Origin: Spirodela intermedia
Taxonomy: Eukaryota > Streptophyta > Magnoliopsida > Alismatales > Araceae
Direction: 5' to 3'
Length of the DNA: 64,000 bases
Assembly (NCBI GenBank): GCA_902729315.2
Contig: LR746264.1
Coordinates: 2,911,878-2,975,877 of the forward strand
Part shown: piece by piece, positions 12,637 to 26,100 of the stretch
Position numbering within the stretch: position 1 is the first letter of the stretch
Layout: each line of letters starts with the position of its first letter
The notes under the pieces: generated by a model
The model's input: the letters and a program-made list of their open reading frames with translations, nothing else
Database searches by the model: none
What the model was told of the DNA's origin: nothing
Program-made: the position numbers and the translations under genes

Positions 12637-12760
12637 CTCAAATGATCCCATATATTTGAGAGAGCTTTATTATGTCAAGGGGAACCCTAAGCTTGTCAAG
12701 AAATGATTTTTCACATTTGTCTTCTTTCTCTCTCCTCTTAGACCTCTTGTCCTGACCATA
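12637..12760 (+). repeat. Direct repeat, copy 1 (partner at 22.1 kb)
   Basis: About 125 bases align by eye with 22100-22226 in the same orientation. Shared strings include the GATCCC/GACCCC region, ACCCTA, AATGATTTTTC and AGACCTCT. The partners are 9.46 kb apart and clearly diverged. They could be remnants of the long terminal repeats of an old retroelement or two copies of another repeat. Confidence 0.55.
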
Positions 12761-13259
12761 GCTGACATTTAGATGGACTTAACTTAATCATGGTTTCACA
12801 ACTACCCCCTAGTCCAAATAATTATTTTTCTTGGAGTTGAGTCAGGCTAGTTACCTTGTCAATAAAAATTAGTAAAGTTTTATTGATAGATTAATATCAA
12901 AATGTAATGAATAATATCACCACTTTTCATCAAAGATAAATAATAATAAAATCATTATACCTTGGATCTTGAATTATCGCAAGATATATTCACTAGAATT
13001 ATTTATTCTAACTCAACATAGGGTATTTGAAAAGATATTGTCAATCACTTTGAATAATATAATGGGTATAGATTGTCTCAGTTACATTATGAATTAGTAA
13101 ATAAAAGCACAATATGTTGAAATCTAAAGCTAACTAAAACATCAAGAAGGACATGAATTGATGCCTCTTAGATTTTTGTCTATTTTTTCAATTTATATTA
13201 GGCATATTTATGTGTTGACACATGCATTGCAATAAGACATCTCAACACTCCCTCACAAA

Positions 13260-13510
13260 GAACATTGAACTTTTTATATTGACTTGTCTCTAACCCGACT
13301 TCCTCCATTTCTAAATAAAACTTTCATATAGTATTAATTGATTGCCCTCAAAAATACATGTTGATTTTCATGAGATCAACCACCCAGATCACACAAGTTT
13401 CTTTCCACCGAGACTCAACCCCTCTCTAGCAAGATATAGTTATCAACACCTCATGCCTTCACCTAAGACTCTCTCTCTTCACAAGTTAATTGCTTGAGTC
13501 TAATAGAGAT
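13260..13510 (+). repeat. Dispersed repeat family, copy 1 (forward)
   Basis: The section around 13347-13490 resembles 19625-19850 in the same orientation. Both hold ATACATGTTGA/ATACGTGTTGA, TTCATGAGATCAA/TTCATGAGATTAA, a CCCCTCTC/CCCCTCAC box and a CACC-TCATGCCTT/CACCGTGTGCCTT string in the same order. It is a decayed copy of an unidentified mobile or satellite-like sequence. Confidence 0.55.
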
Positions 13511-14319
13511 CAAATTTCATGTGGGTAAGTTGATCATTTTCTGAATTGAACTAATAAAGATGACAAAACTTTCTTGTTAGTCATTGATGCATACACCCAA
13601 AGCTTGATGGCTAGCATTAAATTTCATGTTTAAATAAATTTTAAATTTAAAACACTACTCCTATAAATAAGCCTTATCACGTACTAATTTTCTTACTATA
13701 TCAAATCTTCAATGTTCAAAATCATCTTTCAAAGACTTACCCTTTTTTAGGATATGTGGTCACATTGGATCTCCTATAAATATGCAGTCACATTTCAAAA
13801 CCTTTTAATAATTGAATCTCTTAAATTTCACAGTTATTTCAATACAAATTTGAATTAGGATTTTCTAACTTGACAAAGATCAATTTTGTCTACATTGAAT
13901 CTAAATCATCAAGTTTATCTTCACCTTTTGTCTACCAAAATAATTAGTATGTCATTGTTGAAATGCTCTATTTAAAACTTATATGTCTAATCTCTTTGTA
14001 GATGCCCTTAGTGTTAACACATGAAATGTTTTCACATATACTGTGAAAATTTTATTATGAATTATTATTAAATGAGTTAAAACATAATTCATTTATATGC
14101 ATCATGATTATTTTCATCATGAGATAAATTTAATTAACAAACATTCAAATCATATATATGCATGATACTTTGTCCAATCTTTTGGCTAATAACGAATCTA
14201 ATGAGTCACATTCTTGAGATATTCTTTTGTATCGAAGTAATGTAGTGTAATATTCTCTAAATATAAGCATAATAGAAAAAATGTCAATATGTCTGACGAC
14301 ATCTCATGTATATTTTATA

Positions 14320-15700
14320 AAACTAAAATCACTAGCGAGATTTGAACACAATACTCGAGTAATATAAAGATTGAAACATGAATACGAAAATGTTTGAAAT
14401 ATTAAAGACACATTATGAGAAATATGACATTTGATCTAAATTAGTAAAATAATGCAGAAGTAAGAAAATGACAATTGAATTATTCAAATATAAGTATGAG
14501 TGAAAAATAAAATTCAGAGCACTATAGAGACATGTAAAAAGTTAGTTGAGATATCCAACATAAAATATATGATCATTAATTGAGAAAGATTCAAACTCAA
14601 AACTTGCAAAGTAGTTAAGCTAGTCAATCAAAATGAATCAAGGAAAAAGGTAGAGAAGTCGCCACCACATAATTTATATGGTGACACATCAAAGTCCTAT
14701 GTAAAGAAACTAACAAAGAAGAAATGACCAGGCTTCAACCTAATATCAAGTAAAAGATCAATTATTGAAGTTACAACAAGTTCAACAATAATATTTTAAC
14801 TCAACCTTGAAGACAAATATCTTTGTTGATCAGTTGAGTATCTTCAAACACTATATCAAAAATAACATATCCATGAGATGGAAGATACAAGTGAAAGTAT
14901 GATCAAAGGTCAGATGTTTAGATTCAATATGGTAATTCATCAAGATGTGAACTAAAGACAAGTAAAATGATCTCTTCTGAGTAATACCTTAAAATAAAAA
15001 AATATTTGTAGATTAGGTATGAATCTCTATACATAATATCACAAAATAACTATCACTATAAGAGACAACTTAAAAGTAGAAGCAACTAAAAGTCATTATA
15101 ATACTTATAAAGCAATGAAAAGATATTCAATAAATATAACTATTTTTAGATGCTAAAGTGACATGAATCTATTAGAACATGAGTGAATTAAGAACAAATG
15201 AAATTAATGATAAATGAAGAAATCTTCATCAACATCACTCACATAAGCAAGAGAATAAATCTTAGTCAATCTTCTACAATAAAATGACCATAAGTTCCAA
15301 AGAAAGAATCAACACTTCATTATACTTGATCATCTACAGCAATGTATCAAAAAAAATCAATTGCACTGAAGGTTGTCTTCCTCCATCAAGTCTTAAAATA
15401 ACTTAGAATAAGTAAAACTAAGGTGTGAGGTATTGAGAGTTGAATTCTACTCATGAAGAATATTATTATTTGACAAGAATTATATCTTGACTAAAGCACA
15501 TAGTGTTGTGAGTCAAGACTTGTCCATGAAGAGTGAGATCTCTACAAAAATCGAATACTTATTTGGAAGAGCTGAGCCCATAAAATCAATTATATTTTTA
15601 TTATAAAATAGTAAAAATCATAAAGGAGAATCCTCTAGTATTTGGCATAGCCCAAAGAAAGGTGAATCAATATTTAAATCTTTGTCTACCATTAATAGGA
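14320..15700 (-). repeat. Dispersed repeat family, copy 2 (inverted)
   Basis: Read on the minus strand, this section runs roughly colinear with 19.6-20.9 kb. Matches, in order, are a GTGCTTTAGTCAAGA string (near 15510), AAGGTTGAG plus TTGTTGAACTTGTT (near 14790), a TGTCACCAT-ATG box (near 14680) and CAAGTTTTGAGTTTGAATC (near 14600). The copies form imperfect inverted arms separated by about 4 kb. The GTTTGAATC string looks like a Pol III B box, but no tRNA or SINE head is visible. Confidence 0.6.
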
Positions 15701-17339
15701 GTGAGAGAAAAAGAAACTAGTTGTCTACGTTACATATAAACTTCATAAATTGATTCAAAATGTGCAACACATGGAAAATAAATTTACCCCTTCTCTTGGT
15801 ATTTCACTTAGCCACACAAAACCCAACACTAAATACACATTAAATTTTAGAAACATGTCTAACATTATATGGTTAGGCATTATAATCAACCATGAAATAT
15901 TTAATATGACTTGTTTTGACTTATATCATATAGCCATATACTTATACTTAACCTTTTGTTTCAAGATATTCATTCCACTAGTAAGTTTTTTATCTTCAAG
16001 TATTCTTATGATAAAGAATCATTTAATCTCAAGGTTTTGAGTTTTGGATTTAATTATTAATAATAGTTACTTAATAAAAAATTAATATAATATATGTGTT
16101 GAATATATAAAATATTTGAAGCATATAAAAAATAAACTGTCCTTTTTTATGAGATGAAAATATTGGCAACCCAAATTTTAAATTTAATTATTATTTCATG
16201 AACTCATTCTACCCATGAACAAAGTCTATAAATTGAATTTGCAAGAGCAATACCAACATTATATCAATATTCATGAAGTATCTTAATCCACGCCATGTCA
16301 ATAATTAATGACTATGCTATTGACACATCTAGCATCATTAGATGTCATAAATGAAAAATAAGACATGTCAATAACATTTTACACTATAGTACATGTCTCT
16401 TAATCTCTCATAACTCAAATTATTATTCTATAAAAGTTTAGAAAATTTATTTTAATGTCACAAAAAGGACCTATTATGATGTAAATATTTTTGTTTTCTT
16501 GAGGCCTATAGAATACTCAACTGTCATCCTACTTAATGACACCACCATTATAATAAATGTAACTGATAATTTACTCTATGTGTCCCCTAACAACCCATTG
16601 ACATGTTTGAACTTAATATTTCTTTCGATCATTCTAAAGATTCCATAATAGCATCATAAGACAATAATTGATAAGGTGGGTTGTGTTAAAAACCTTTAGA
16701 TCTAAAAAACATGACATCTTTTGATATTTGAGGCTTGTTGACCTACTACAACCTTTGCTCATGATGTCTCTTTCACTAATGGCACAATAAGTTAGGACAT
16801 GTGTCTTCAAAGATTTTTAAGGTAATAAAAAATAATTTATCATTTATTTCTTCATCATGTAATAAAATAAAATCACATTACATTTGTCAATTGACAAAAT
16901 AATGATGCCTACTTTTTATTTGTCATAATTAAGTTTTTTTAAATATATTATATTTTGTATATTATAACATATGGTGGACCTTTTTCTTCTAAGTTACTTG
17001 GGTTACATCTTTTTTATTACAATTGTTGATGACTTATGAAAACTAAGCTGATACAAAAGGTAGTGTGCTTAATTTGATTATATAATCAAACGATTGAGAT
17101 ATAACAATACCAAAGAATTTGATTTTAGTACATACTTTAAAAATTATGGAATATTACATCAATATTTATGTGTTGAAAAGCTCAACAAAGTTTTTTAAGA
17201 GAATATAAAGATTAAAAAATATTGAATATTATTTGACCTTTATTTCTCTAACTACATATTTCACTCTAATTTAGGAAAAAATATATTCTTATAGTATAGT
17301 CACATGTCATAACAATAGATTGGCATTACCTATCCATAT

Positions 17340-17455
17340 GTTGAAAGTCACATCTTATAGTCAATCAATATGTTTTCAATCACTTATAGTCACATCTTAT
17401 AATCAATTGTGACAAATTATATTCAATCACTCATAGTCACATCTTATAGTCTCCA
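17340..17455. repeat. Short local tandem-like repeat
   Basis: A string of the form AGTCACATCTTATAGTC occurs three times in about 110 bases (near 17347, 17387 and 17431), with intervening CAATCA-type spacers. It is small and diverged. Confidence 0.7.
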
Positions 17456-18289
17456 AGTGCTTGGCATTAAGCCGAGTTTGTTAACAAGTTGAGATGAATT
17501 TTAATCAGTATAACTTATGTTTTCACTAGGTATCCTCTTAATTTGAAAGGATATAAATTATATGACATTGAGGGTAAATTATTCTACATTATCATGATAT
17601 GTTGAAAGCATATTTCTCTTTTATTATATCACTAATGTTGACATTATTAAGTCTAGTTTAAATCTAATCTTTATTACTACTGGCACAAAATTTTCTTATG
17701 AGATTCACCATTAGTTATTTGCCTATAGATCCCTCTCCATAATTTTTCTCTAAAGTAGTACTCCACCATGAAATTTTAGTCACTTTCAAAAACCACCTTA
17801 TTTTCAAGACTCTTATTATAATATTTTACTACATCAATAAAATACTAACACCAATACTCAATATTTTATGTTAAATTGTCTCTCTTATACTTTGCTATCA
17901 CCTTTGCATAAACATTTTATTATGACTATTTCATGTAATTATGAATTAAAATTCTACCATAAAGTAATTTATTATTCTCACTAATGTAAGGTAATGACCA
18001 TCAACACTTGGTTATATTCTTTTACCAACTAGAAAATGTATAATTAGTTTCTCATTGTATTTATGAAATAAAATATCACTCTTATAGTTATAAACTCATC
18101 TTGTTGCCATAAAGTACACTCAACAAGAAGGAATTGATTTCTTAGAAACTTTCTTACTTGTTTTCAAATTTTTCAATACTAAACTCATTTATCATTGACG
18201 CAAAAATATTTTTATCATCTTATATAATTAGACATAAATAATAACTTCTTTATGTAGCATTTGATGAGGCTAATAGAACATCATGAGGG

Positions 18290-18960
18290 GGAGAATTGAT
18301 TTCTTATGATTTATAGTTGATATAAAAAAATCGAGGGTCATCGAAAGCCCCAAAATCAATTGATCAAAAAATATATATAATCTCCAATTTACTAAATAAA
18401 AATACTAAAATAGGTAAGTATTGTGGTAAGCTCGAGGTCAATCCACATGGAATAGGAATTAGGTGTACTTAGTTGCTATTTAAATCAAACGAGCTCAAAA
18501 GAGAGGCGAGAATGAATAAAAAGAATTTTCATTGTCAGAAATAGGAGAAAATATAAAATCAACGATGCGGACAATGCTAGAGATATGAACACATGTATAA
18601 AAGACTTGTAATGCAGAATCGAAGCTATAAATTGCCATTTTTCAAACCTACAAATACCTAATTAATTGATTACGTGCTGAACATGTCAAACCTAGTTTCC
18701 TCTTTGAGTAGTTATTCCACAGCTCTACACTTTGAATCTACACTTGAATCAACCAAAATGTGTCTAAATCTGATACAAAACCTTAATGTTGTTTCATGCA
18801 AGCTGACAAAAATGTCAGGGCATTTGAATTTAAGTTCTTCCACCCCTAAATGGTTGCTTAAATGTGTAAGGGTTTACACAAGATGATGAGAATACACGTA
18901 TAGGGTTGTGATTAAATGAGAACATTTTTGTCCTTTTGGCTGTGATAAGATCACGCGAGA
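18290..18960 (+). repeat. Possible LTR-retrotransposon-derived segment
   Basis: This segment is less AT-rich than its surroundings. It contains a GTAAGCTCGAGGTCAATCCA string close to a short motif I associate with the ends of plant Tat/Athila-type Ty3/gypsy elements. No gag, pol or primer-binding site was found near it, so the assignment is weak. Confidence 0.3.
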
Positions 18961-19499
18961 GTCATTTTTTCTTGAGTTGATTTGAATTGTTGGATTTGGA
19001 AGTCTTGTCATAGTCGTAGGATCTTTTTAAATGTTGTGATCCACTACACGCTCAGCACGTATACTCCATCTACCATTGATTCTATGGACATTCTTGATGT
19101 GCTAAAAAACCACATGTCAGTGCCTCAACCCTTGATTCCATCACTTCATCTCCATATATCAGATCTCATCTATTGAAGCATATATCGGCTTCCTAAAAAC
19201 CATAAAAAGATATCAAAAATTCTTGAAATTCTCTCATATTAATAAAAAATTAATTATGACTATAAATTGAGAGAAAAAATTCTAAAAAATTCTAAAATAT
19301 TAAATTTCATGAAATACTCAAATAATAATATATGTTTATTTTTAATATAATAACATGATATATTATAAGATTTAAGCTCTTTAATGAAATAATTCTTATG
19401 ATTTTCATGTCATAATCAGCATGTTATCAATAATCTATCTTATTTCCTATCTACAAGTGTAGGTGTTAACACAAGTTCTCATACTACTTTACACAAGTT

Positions 19500-20900
19500 C
19501 TTTACATGGGTTCCCTTTTGACTCTCTTGTCACCACCAAGGACACAAATAATCTTTTATTGATTCATCCTTCACTTAAGTACATCCGATCTCAAAAGATC
19601 TTTCCTATTGAAGTTTACTATTTCTTCTCATAAATACGTGTTGATTTCATGAGATTAATAGCCTTATCACATCAATATGATCTTCAAAAATGTCACACCC
19701 CTCACGAGCACAACAAAGCTTTTAGCACCGTGTGCCTTAGTCAAGACATACAATCTTCCTAGAGACGACACCTTTCATAGGCACTACTTGGTTTTCAACA
19801 CCATGTGCTTTAGTTCAAATCTTTCTCCACTCACAACCTAGGCAACTTAGGCCATAAGGACAAAGTCAACTTTTGAAGCAAGTGTTGACTTAAATCACCA
19901 CTATAAAATGAGATATTTTATGCAACTTTTAGTTCTTCTTTAAAGTATGTGGAAACATGAATTTGATGAATAGAATATGATGTTCCTATAAGGATAAATA
20001 AATATAATAGTGATATCTTTGCTCATGATTAAGTTATTCTTCTTTGCATACTTTTCCTTTTCTTCTATAGTGTTCTTTTATCTTTTCATCACCTGAAAAA
20101 TAGTCATACAAATTTAAATTTCTTTTAGTTGTTCTATTGACATACCAATGATCTTTGCTCATACTTTTCTTCAAAGCCTATTATTCTCACATTCATTATC
20201 CTTCAGAATTTATCTAATTTATCAACATATATTTTTTTGTTAAGGTTGAGCTCAAATAAGGTTGTTGAGCTTGTTATTGTTTCTATGTATTATGCTAATG
20301 TGTTAATTTCCAAAGTGTGTGACAATGATCATCACTCATTCCCTACTTTAAGGCTTGTTAGTCACATCGATTATGATTCAAAATTTAGTATGAAGATTCA
20401 TGATTTATCAAAGATTTTCTTTATTTTTAAGGTTGAGTATAAATAAGTTTATTTGATCTACTATTTTTTCTCCATGTGGTCTACCAATGTATCACCATCG
20501 AAAATGCATGGCAAAGACTTTTCCTCTTTCATAACTTCTGACGGCTTTTGATAGATACTTCAAATTTGTCACTATAAAAGTTTCAAGTTCAAATCTTACT
20601 AGAGATATTGATGTTGTGATATTTCTTCATATTTATTCAATTAGCTTTTCAATGTGTCATCATTCAGGTTTCAATTTCCAATTCAATTAGTGGGTTTATT
20701 TCTCCATAATTTTCAAACAATTTACTTGTTGACACTTCTGACTTTATGTTGCTCATCTCGTGTTGAATTCTACACCAAACTTAATAATGTTTGATTTTTT
20801 AGCTGTATTTTTCACTAAGGCTTCTAACTTCTAATTGCTCAAGTTTTGAGTTTGAATCCTACTTGTGATTTCATATTTCTTAATTTTTAAAAACTTCATC
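19500..20900 (+). repeat. Dispersed repeat family, copy 3 (forward)
   Basis: This is the longest forward copy and the reference for the copies near 13.3 kb (same orientation) and 14.3-15.7 kb (opposite orientation). It includes two internal CACC(G/A)TGTGC-TTAGT strings about 70 bases apart (19.73 and 19.80 kb), AAGGTTGAG twice (20.24 and 20.43 kb), and a TTCAAATC-TACTAG-type string twice (20.58 and 20.85 kb), suggesting that the unit is itself internally duplicated. No coding content is recognisable. Confidence 0.55.
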
Positions 20901-22099
20901 ATACGTATTGACTTCTGATTTTCTATACTTATAAACAAATTATATGACAATCTAGTAAATTCAACGTATGAATATCTCAAGGATATGACTCCTTGATTCA
21001 CTTGTTAGCCACAAGATAATTTTTTTATTATCAATATACACTTTGAATATTTCTCAAAGATATCAAACTTTTAACACATCTTCATGAAATTTATTTACTA
21101 TTTAGTAAATGTTCAATAAATGTTTCTTAAATATTTAGTGAATAAATTTTTACTTGAAGTATTAAAACCAAAGGCATTAACACTTTAAATGTGACTTACT
21201 AGAAGAAGTTTACATGAATTTGGGCTAACCTTGTCAATGAGTACCTCTTAGTTGTCAATGCCACGATACCAAATATTTTTTATATCTCACATTGCTCAAT
21301 TTATAACAAGTACTATTTTATCTCAACATCATTACTCTCCAATTGCTTGAATACACAACTTTGGGGTATCAAGCATGCATCTAACTTAATGAATCCTTGT
21401 TTACCTCTCAATGTCATAGGTAAAGAACTACTTGATAACATTTTACAATATCAAAGGCTAATTGTCAAATTCTCATATTAAATATTATCATAATTTAATG
21501 TTGCTTTTAATGTCCATAAGCTTAGTCAATTCATGGCCTAACTTATGTAGCCTCATTTTGATGTAGTACACTACTCACTCAAATCACATCCAAGCTAAGA
21601 GATATTTTTCTCAACCATATCTTCCTTAAAACTTTGGGATTTTTCTAATACTGATTGAGAAGTATGTTCTAATTCTCATAAAAGTTTCTTTGAATATTGT
21701 GTATTTCTTGGTGAGTCATTAATTTTTTGGTTAACCAAGAAATAATTTACTATATCTAAGTCTTCTACAAAGGTTAAATAATGCATATTAAACATTGCCA
21801 CAATAGAAATGATCTTATTAAAATAATTATTACATGTTTTTTACATAGAAACACTATTTATAGTTGTTTTAATTTGCAATAATAAAATTTTAATTCATAT
21901 TGCATATAATCCAATCTTTTGTTAACATACTAACCATATTGAGATCAACTATCATTTTTTTTCTGATAAACTGATTGTAAGAGATCAAACTTCTCATTAG
22001 ATTCATGCACCAACTAGCAAAAATATCCATAAATTAGTTTGTTATTTTTTTTGTCTAAAATAGTTGTTAAGTGAATTTATAGTCTATCTTGACATGGAG

Positions 22100-22226
22100 T
22101 TTAGACATGACCCCTTGCATATGAGAGACATTTATTTTTTTAAGGAAGACCCTAGAATTATTAAGCAATGATTTTTCTCATTCGTCCCTTTTTCATCTCC
22201 TCCAAGACCTCTCAACCAAGGATATA
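22100..22226 (+). repeat. Direct repeat, copy 2 (partner at 12.64 kb)
   Basis: Diverged copy of 12637-12760 in the same orientation. It lies about 0.5 kb before the possible 5' region of the LINE relic. Confidence 0.55.
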
Positions 22227-22748
22227 ATTTTTTTATATACATAAACTAGACTTGTGGTGGTAGCAGTTCTCCTTCAAAAGATGAGGTTCTGTCCATTTTC
22301 TAAATATTCAAAAGGGATCCTTAACCTGAACCTTTATGAACGGTCAATGAGGATAGGCCTACATTTTTAGGGTTTTATGATCTCTTCAAACTCAAGTTCA
22401 TATTGATGTGTTAGTATATTGTACCCAAGACTTCATATTTCACGAACAAGCCAAACAACATAAATGCTTTGATTAAATGAGATGAGAAGGAAGGGTTGAT
22501 TCACAAACCATACATATATTAGCACTTAGTCCCTCAATTAATGTTCTACCTCATTGAAAGTAATGTGGTCCTATTATTGGAAAAAAGAGAAGAGATATTT
22601 GTGGTGTTTAGATTTGTCAATTCCATTGGTGTAGAGAGATAGACAAACAGACATAGAGATAGAGAGAGAATGGGGAGGTGGGTGGAGCATGAGAGTGTGA
22701 GAGCCCTAGCAAGAGTGAATGCTCGACAAATTGTCACTTTCATCCTCA

Positions 22749-22880
22749 ATGGAGGACACTAGCGGGTGCTCTACATCAAGTGCTGAGGACTCTAGATCTG
22801 AGTCTTCGTTGGATTACCCAATTGAGGGCATTGACCTTCAGAGAGGGTGTCAAATAGAGGTGGTAGACAAGGCCTCATGA
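22749..22880 (+). pseudogene. Short open frame, possible 5' remnant of the LINE
   Basis: A 43-codon open frame starting MEDTSGCSTSSAEDSRSES, acidic and Ser-rich, lies about 450 bases before the first readable endonuclease homology. Composition is richer in GC than the surrounding block. It could be a fragment of the LINE ORF1 region or chance. I see no domain in it. Confidence 0.25.
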
Positions 22881-23189
22881 CAACACTTTTCATATGTCAT
22901 GAGATCTAGGGCTTGTGACAATAACCACCACTACCTATGATACCTAGTATTATTTAAAATTGTTGGGGGTTAGGCAACCTCAAAACACAATTCCACATTA
23001 TTGAACTCATCAATAAGCATCGACTAAGCTTAGTCAGACTTATTGAACCTATGATATTATTAAATCATATTCACCCATTGCTTAGATGCTTAGACATAAA
23101 TCAGTTTTATTCTATTCCTATGAAATACGTTTGATTATTTTGAAAGAGATCATATTCTCTACAATTACTAGTTGAAGGGCCACAATATG

Positions 23190-26100
23190 TTACAATGAGG
23201 GTATTAGGCTCTAACAAAGAACGTATATTCTCAATTATTTATGCTTCACATAAACACTAAGATTGTGAGACTCTTTGAAAAGACCTAATCTAATATATGT
23301 AAGATTATCTCATACTAGTTGATTTTTCTTGATTCATAGTTGAAGATTTCAACTACGTACGTAGAGTCACTAAACGTCAAGGGAGACAGGTCCCTCAAGC
23401 CCATCACATAGAGATGTTCAATGATTTTATTTTTCACGCAACTCTTATTGAGCCTCCTATTTTTGACGAGATTTAGACGTAATACAACAAGAGTCAAAGA
23501 GGTACAAAAATATATGAGTGCATTAATCGCTCCTTCACTAATAACACTGTATTAGTGTAATGTCTCATATTAGTCATGCACCTACCCCACTATAGGTCAG
23601 ATCATATGTTGATACTCATTCTCCTTAACTCGAGAGCTAGTATCCCTAAACCTCCTTTTAAGTTTTAGAATATGTAGACTCAGCACGAAGGCTTCTAGAG
23701 CTTTATGTGAAGTCATTGGCACGGAGATATCTCAAACTCTCTTATAGAGAACTTCATCTTAAATGGTGGAACTGGCATGTATACAAAAATATCCACACCC
23801 AAGTAAAAGAGCTGAGGAAGGATCTAGATAGGGTTGAGAGACAACTACAGGCTCGATGGACTGACAATACTTGGAAGAGACGAGTTCAAGTAAGTGAGCA
23901 ACTAAAGAAGGTTGTGCGACAACAAGAAATATATTATCTCCAGAAAACATACATCGTGGCTATGCGAAGGTGATAAGAACACATGTTTCTTTCATGCCTC
24001 GATTACATATTGATCTTGATCTAATTGTACATCTCTTCTAGAGGTGTATGACCAGAACACATCTCATATGTAGGAGGCAAGAATAGCGTACTTTTGTATC
24101 TTTTTTGCCTCTCAACCAATTGAGATCTTTAGAGATATACTCTCATCGATTCTATCTTTACTTACCCACCAAGAAATCTCATCTATTAAGACCATACTAT
24201 TAGGGAGGAGATTCGAGATGTGGTCTTCTCAATGAATAGAAATTGAATACTTGAGCTTGATAGTTTTTTAGTAGATTTCTATTCAACATGTTAGGACATC
24301 GTCAGAATAGATTTAGTTCATGCCATCAAAGAATTCTTTCACCGCAAAATCTTTCCACGAAGTTGGAAAGCCACTTTTATTACACTCATACTAAAAGTGG
24401 TCAATCCAACTTATTTTAGAGACTTTCGGCTCATCAATCTTTGTAATGTGTGCTATAAAATTGTATCTAAGATCATTACAGTACGACTAAGTATTTTTCT
24501 TAATAGACTCATATCTCCAGAGTAGTGTGAATTTGTCAAAGGTTGACACATTCATGATAACATCATACTAGTTCACAAATTAGTATAATCCTTTGACCAA
24601 GACATTCGTGGTTCCAACATCATCATCAAATTAGATATGAAAAAGGCTTTTGATAGGATCGAGTGAAATTTTCTTACCGAATTACTTTGATGCTTTGGAT
24701 TCACCAACGAGTTTATTGACCTAGTCAATCCATGTGTTACAGAGAATCATTTCTTCCTATTAGTGAATGACACTTCCATACCTTTCTTCACGGCCACGTG
24801 TGGGTTATAGCAAGGTGATCCCCTATCACCCACTCTCTTCACATTACTTGAAGAAATCCTGGTCAAACCCTTTCTCAAGCAATGACATGTGGGCTCATCT
24901 AATCATATCATTCGAAGAAGAGTTACCTGATCATATCACATTCTTTGTTTGCTAATGATGCGATACTTTTCTTCAATGGATGTGAAGTGTTCATCAAGAG
25001 ACTCATGACTATCATCTTGAGCTACGAGCAAGTCGCAGGCCAACTCGTTAATGCTTTGAAGAGTAACTTCATAGTGACATCTTCTACTACCATTAACACC
25101 ATATGACACATATAAAACCTAACAAGATTCTTGTTAGCCACTACTCTTTGATTACCGTAGATACCCTATCTTCCTCAGACACATTCGGGTTCATTTCTTT
25201 GATTTCCTTTTGTGAGGTGAATTTGTACCTCTTTATGGGATAGTCAGCTCGACAAGCCTCATTGTGAACGTCGAGTTTCTTGAGAGAAGGTATGTCGATC
25301 GATGGACGAGGGTGACCAAGAGATTAGATGCCTTGAAGATATCTTCAATATACTTTAGAAGAAACTCGTATGACGGATGAAGACAACGAGATCACTCCTA
25401 GGGATTTTTGTGCTAGCCAAATATGACGATTGAGTTAGCCAACTGATTGACATAAAAGGAGGGAAGTGATGGGTAAATTAGTAAAGATATTAGCTACAGA
25501 TGAGGCCTTTAATTTGATGGTGAGTGAGATAAGACATTATCAATGCTTGATATAACACTTGACTTATTGACACTCTCTTGGCCTCCTTTACCTTCTTTAT
25601 GTCATTCTAGCCTCGTCTCACAATAGTTTAGCTTCTCAATGAAGATACTAGTATATTCTTTGACATGCACAAACTCTAATTAGATTTACTATTAGAGATT
25701 TTGTTGATAAAGTTGAGTCATAGTGATGATGAATCCATCTAGACTCTTACCTTAGATAAAAGTTTCTTTTGTAGTTCTTTTTAAAATTACTTTAGAAATC
25801 ATTCCCCAAAGTAGTTTTGGGAGATCTCATTTGGCACCCTACTATCATATCTCAAGTCTCTTTCTTCATGTAGAAATTGATATACTGCGGACTTCTTATT
25901 GATGATCGTATGTCCATCACAAGACATAACATTTGTTCTAGGTGTCATTGTTGCCCAATCATTCTAAGTAGTGAAACTATGAGCCACTTATTTTTTCATA
26001 GTGTTGTTGTTACGAAATGTTGGAACCAACTCTTACTAAATTGGTCTCTAGTATTTCATCATTTTTTATTTCTTACACCACTAAAGATTTTCAAGAGAGT

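Noticed and set aside
15750-16040. 96-codon open frame in the AT-rich block
   Set aside because: Biased toward Ile, Leu, Asn and Phe as expected of AT-rich chance frames; no homology recognised.
17340-17455. CRISPR-like short repeats
   Set aside because: Repeats are diverged, only three copies, spacers irregular and the genome is eukaryotic.
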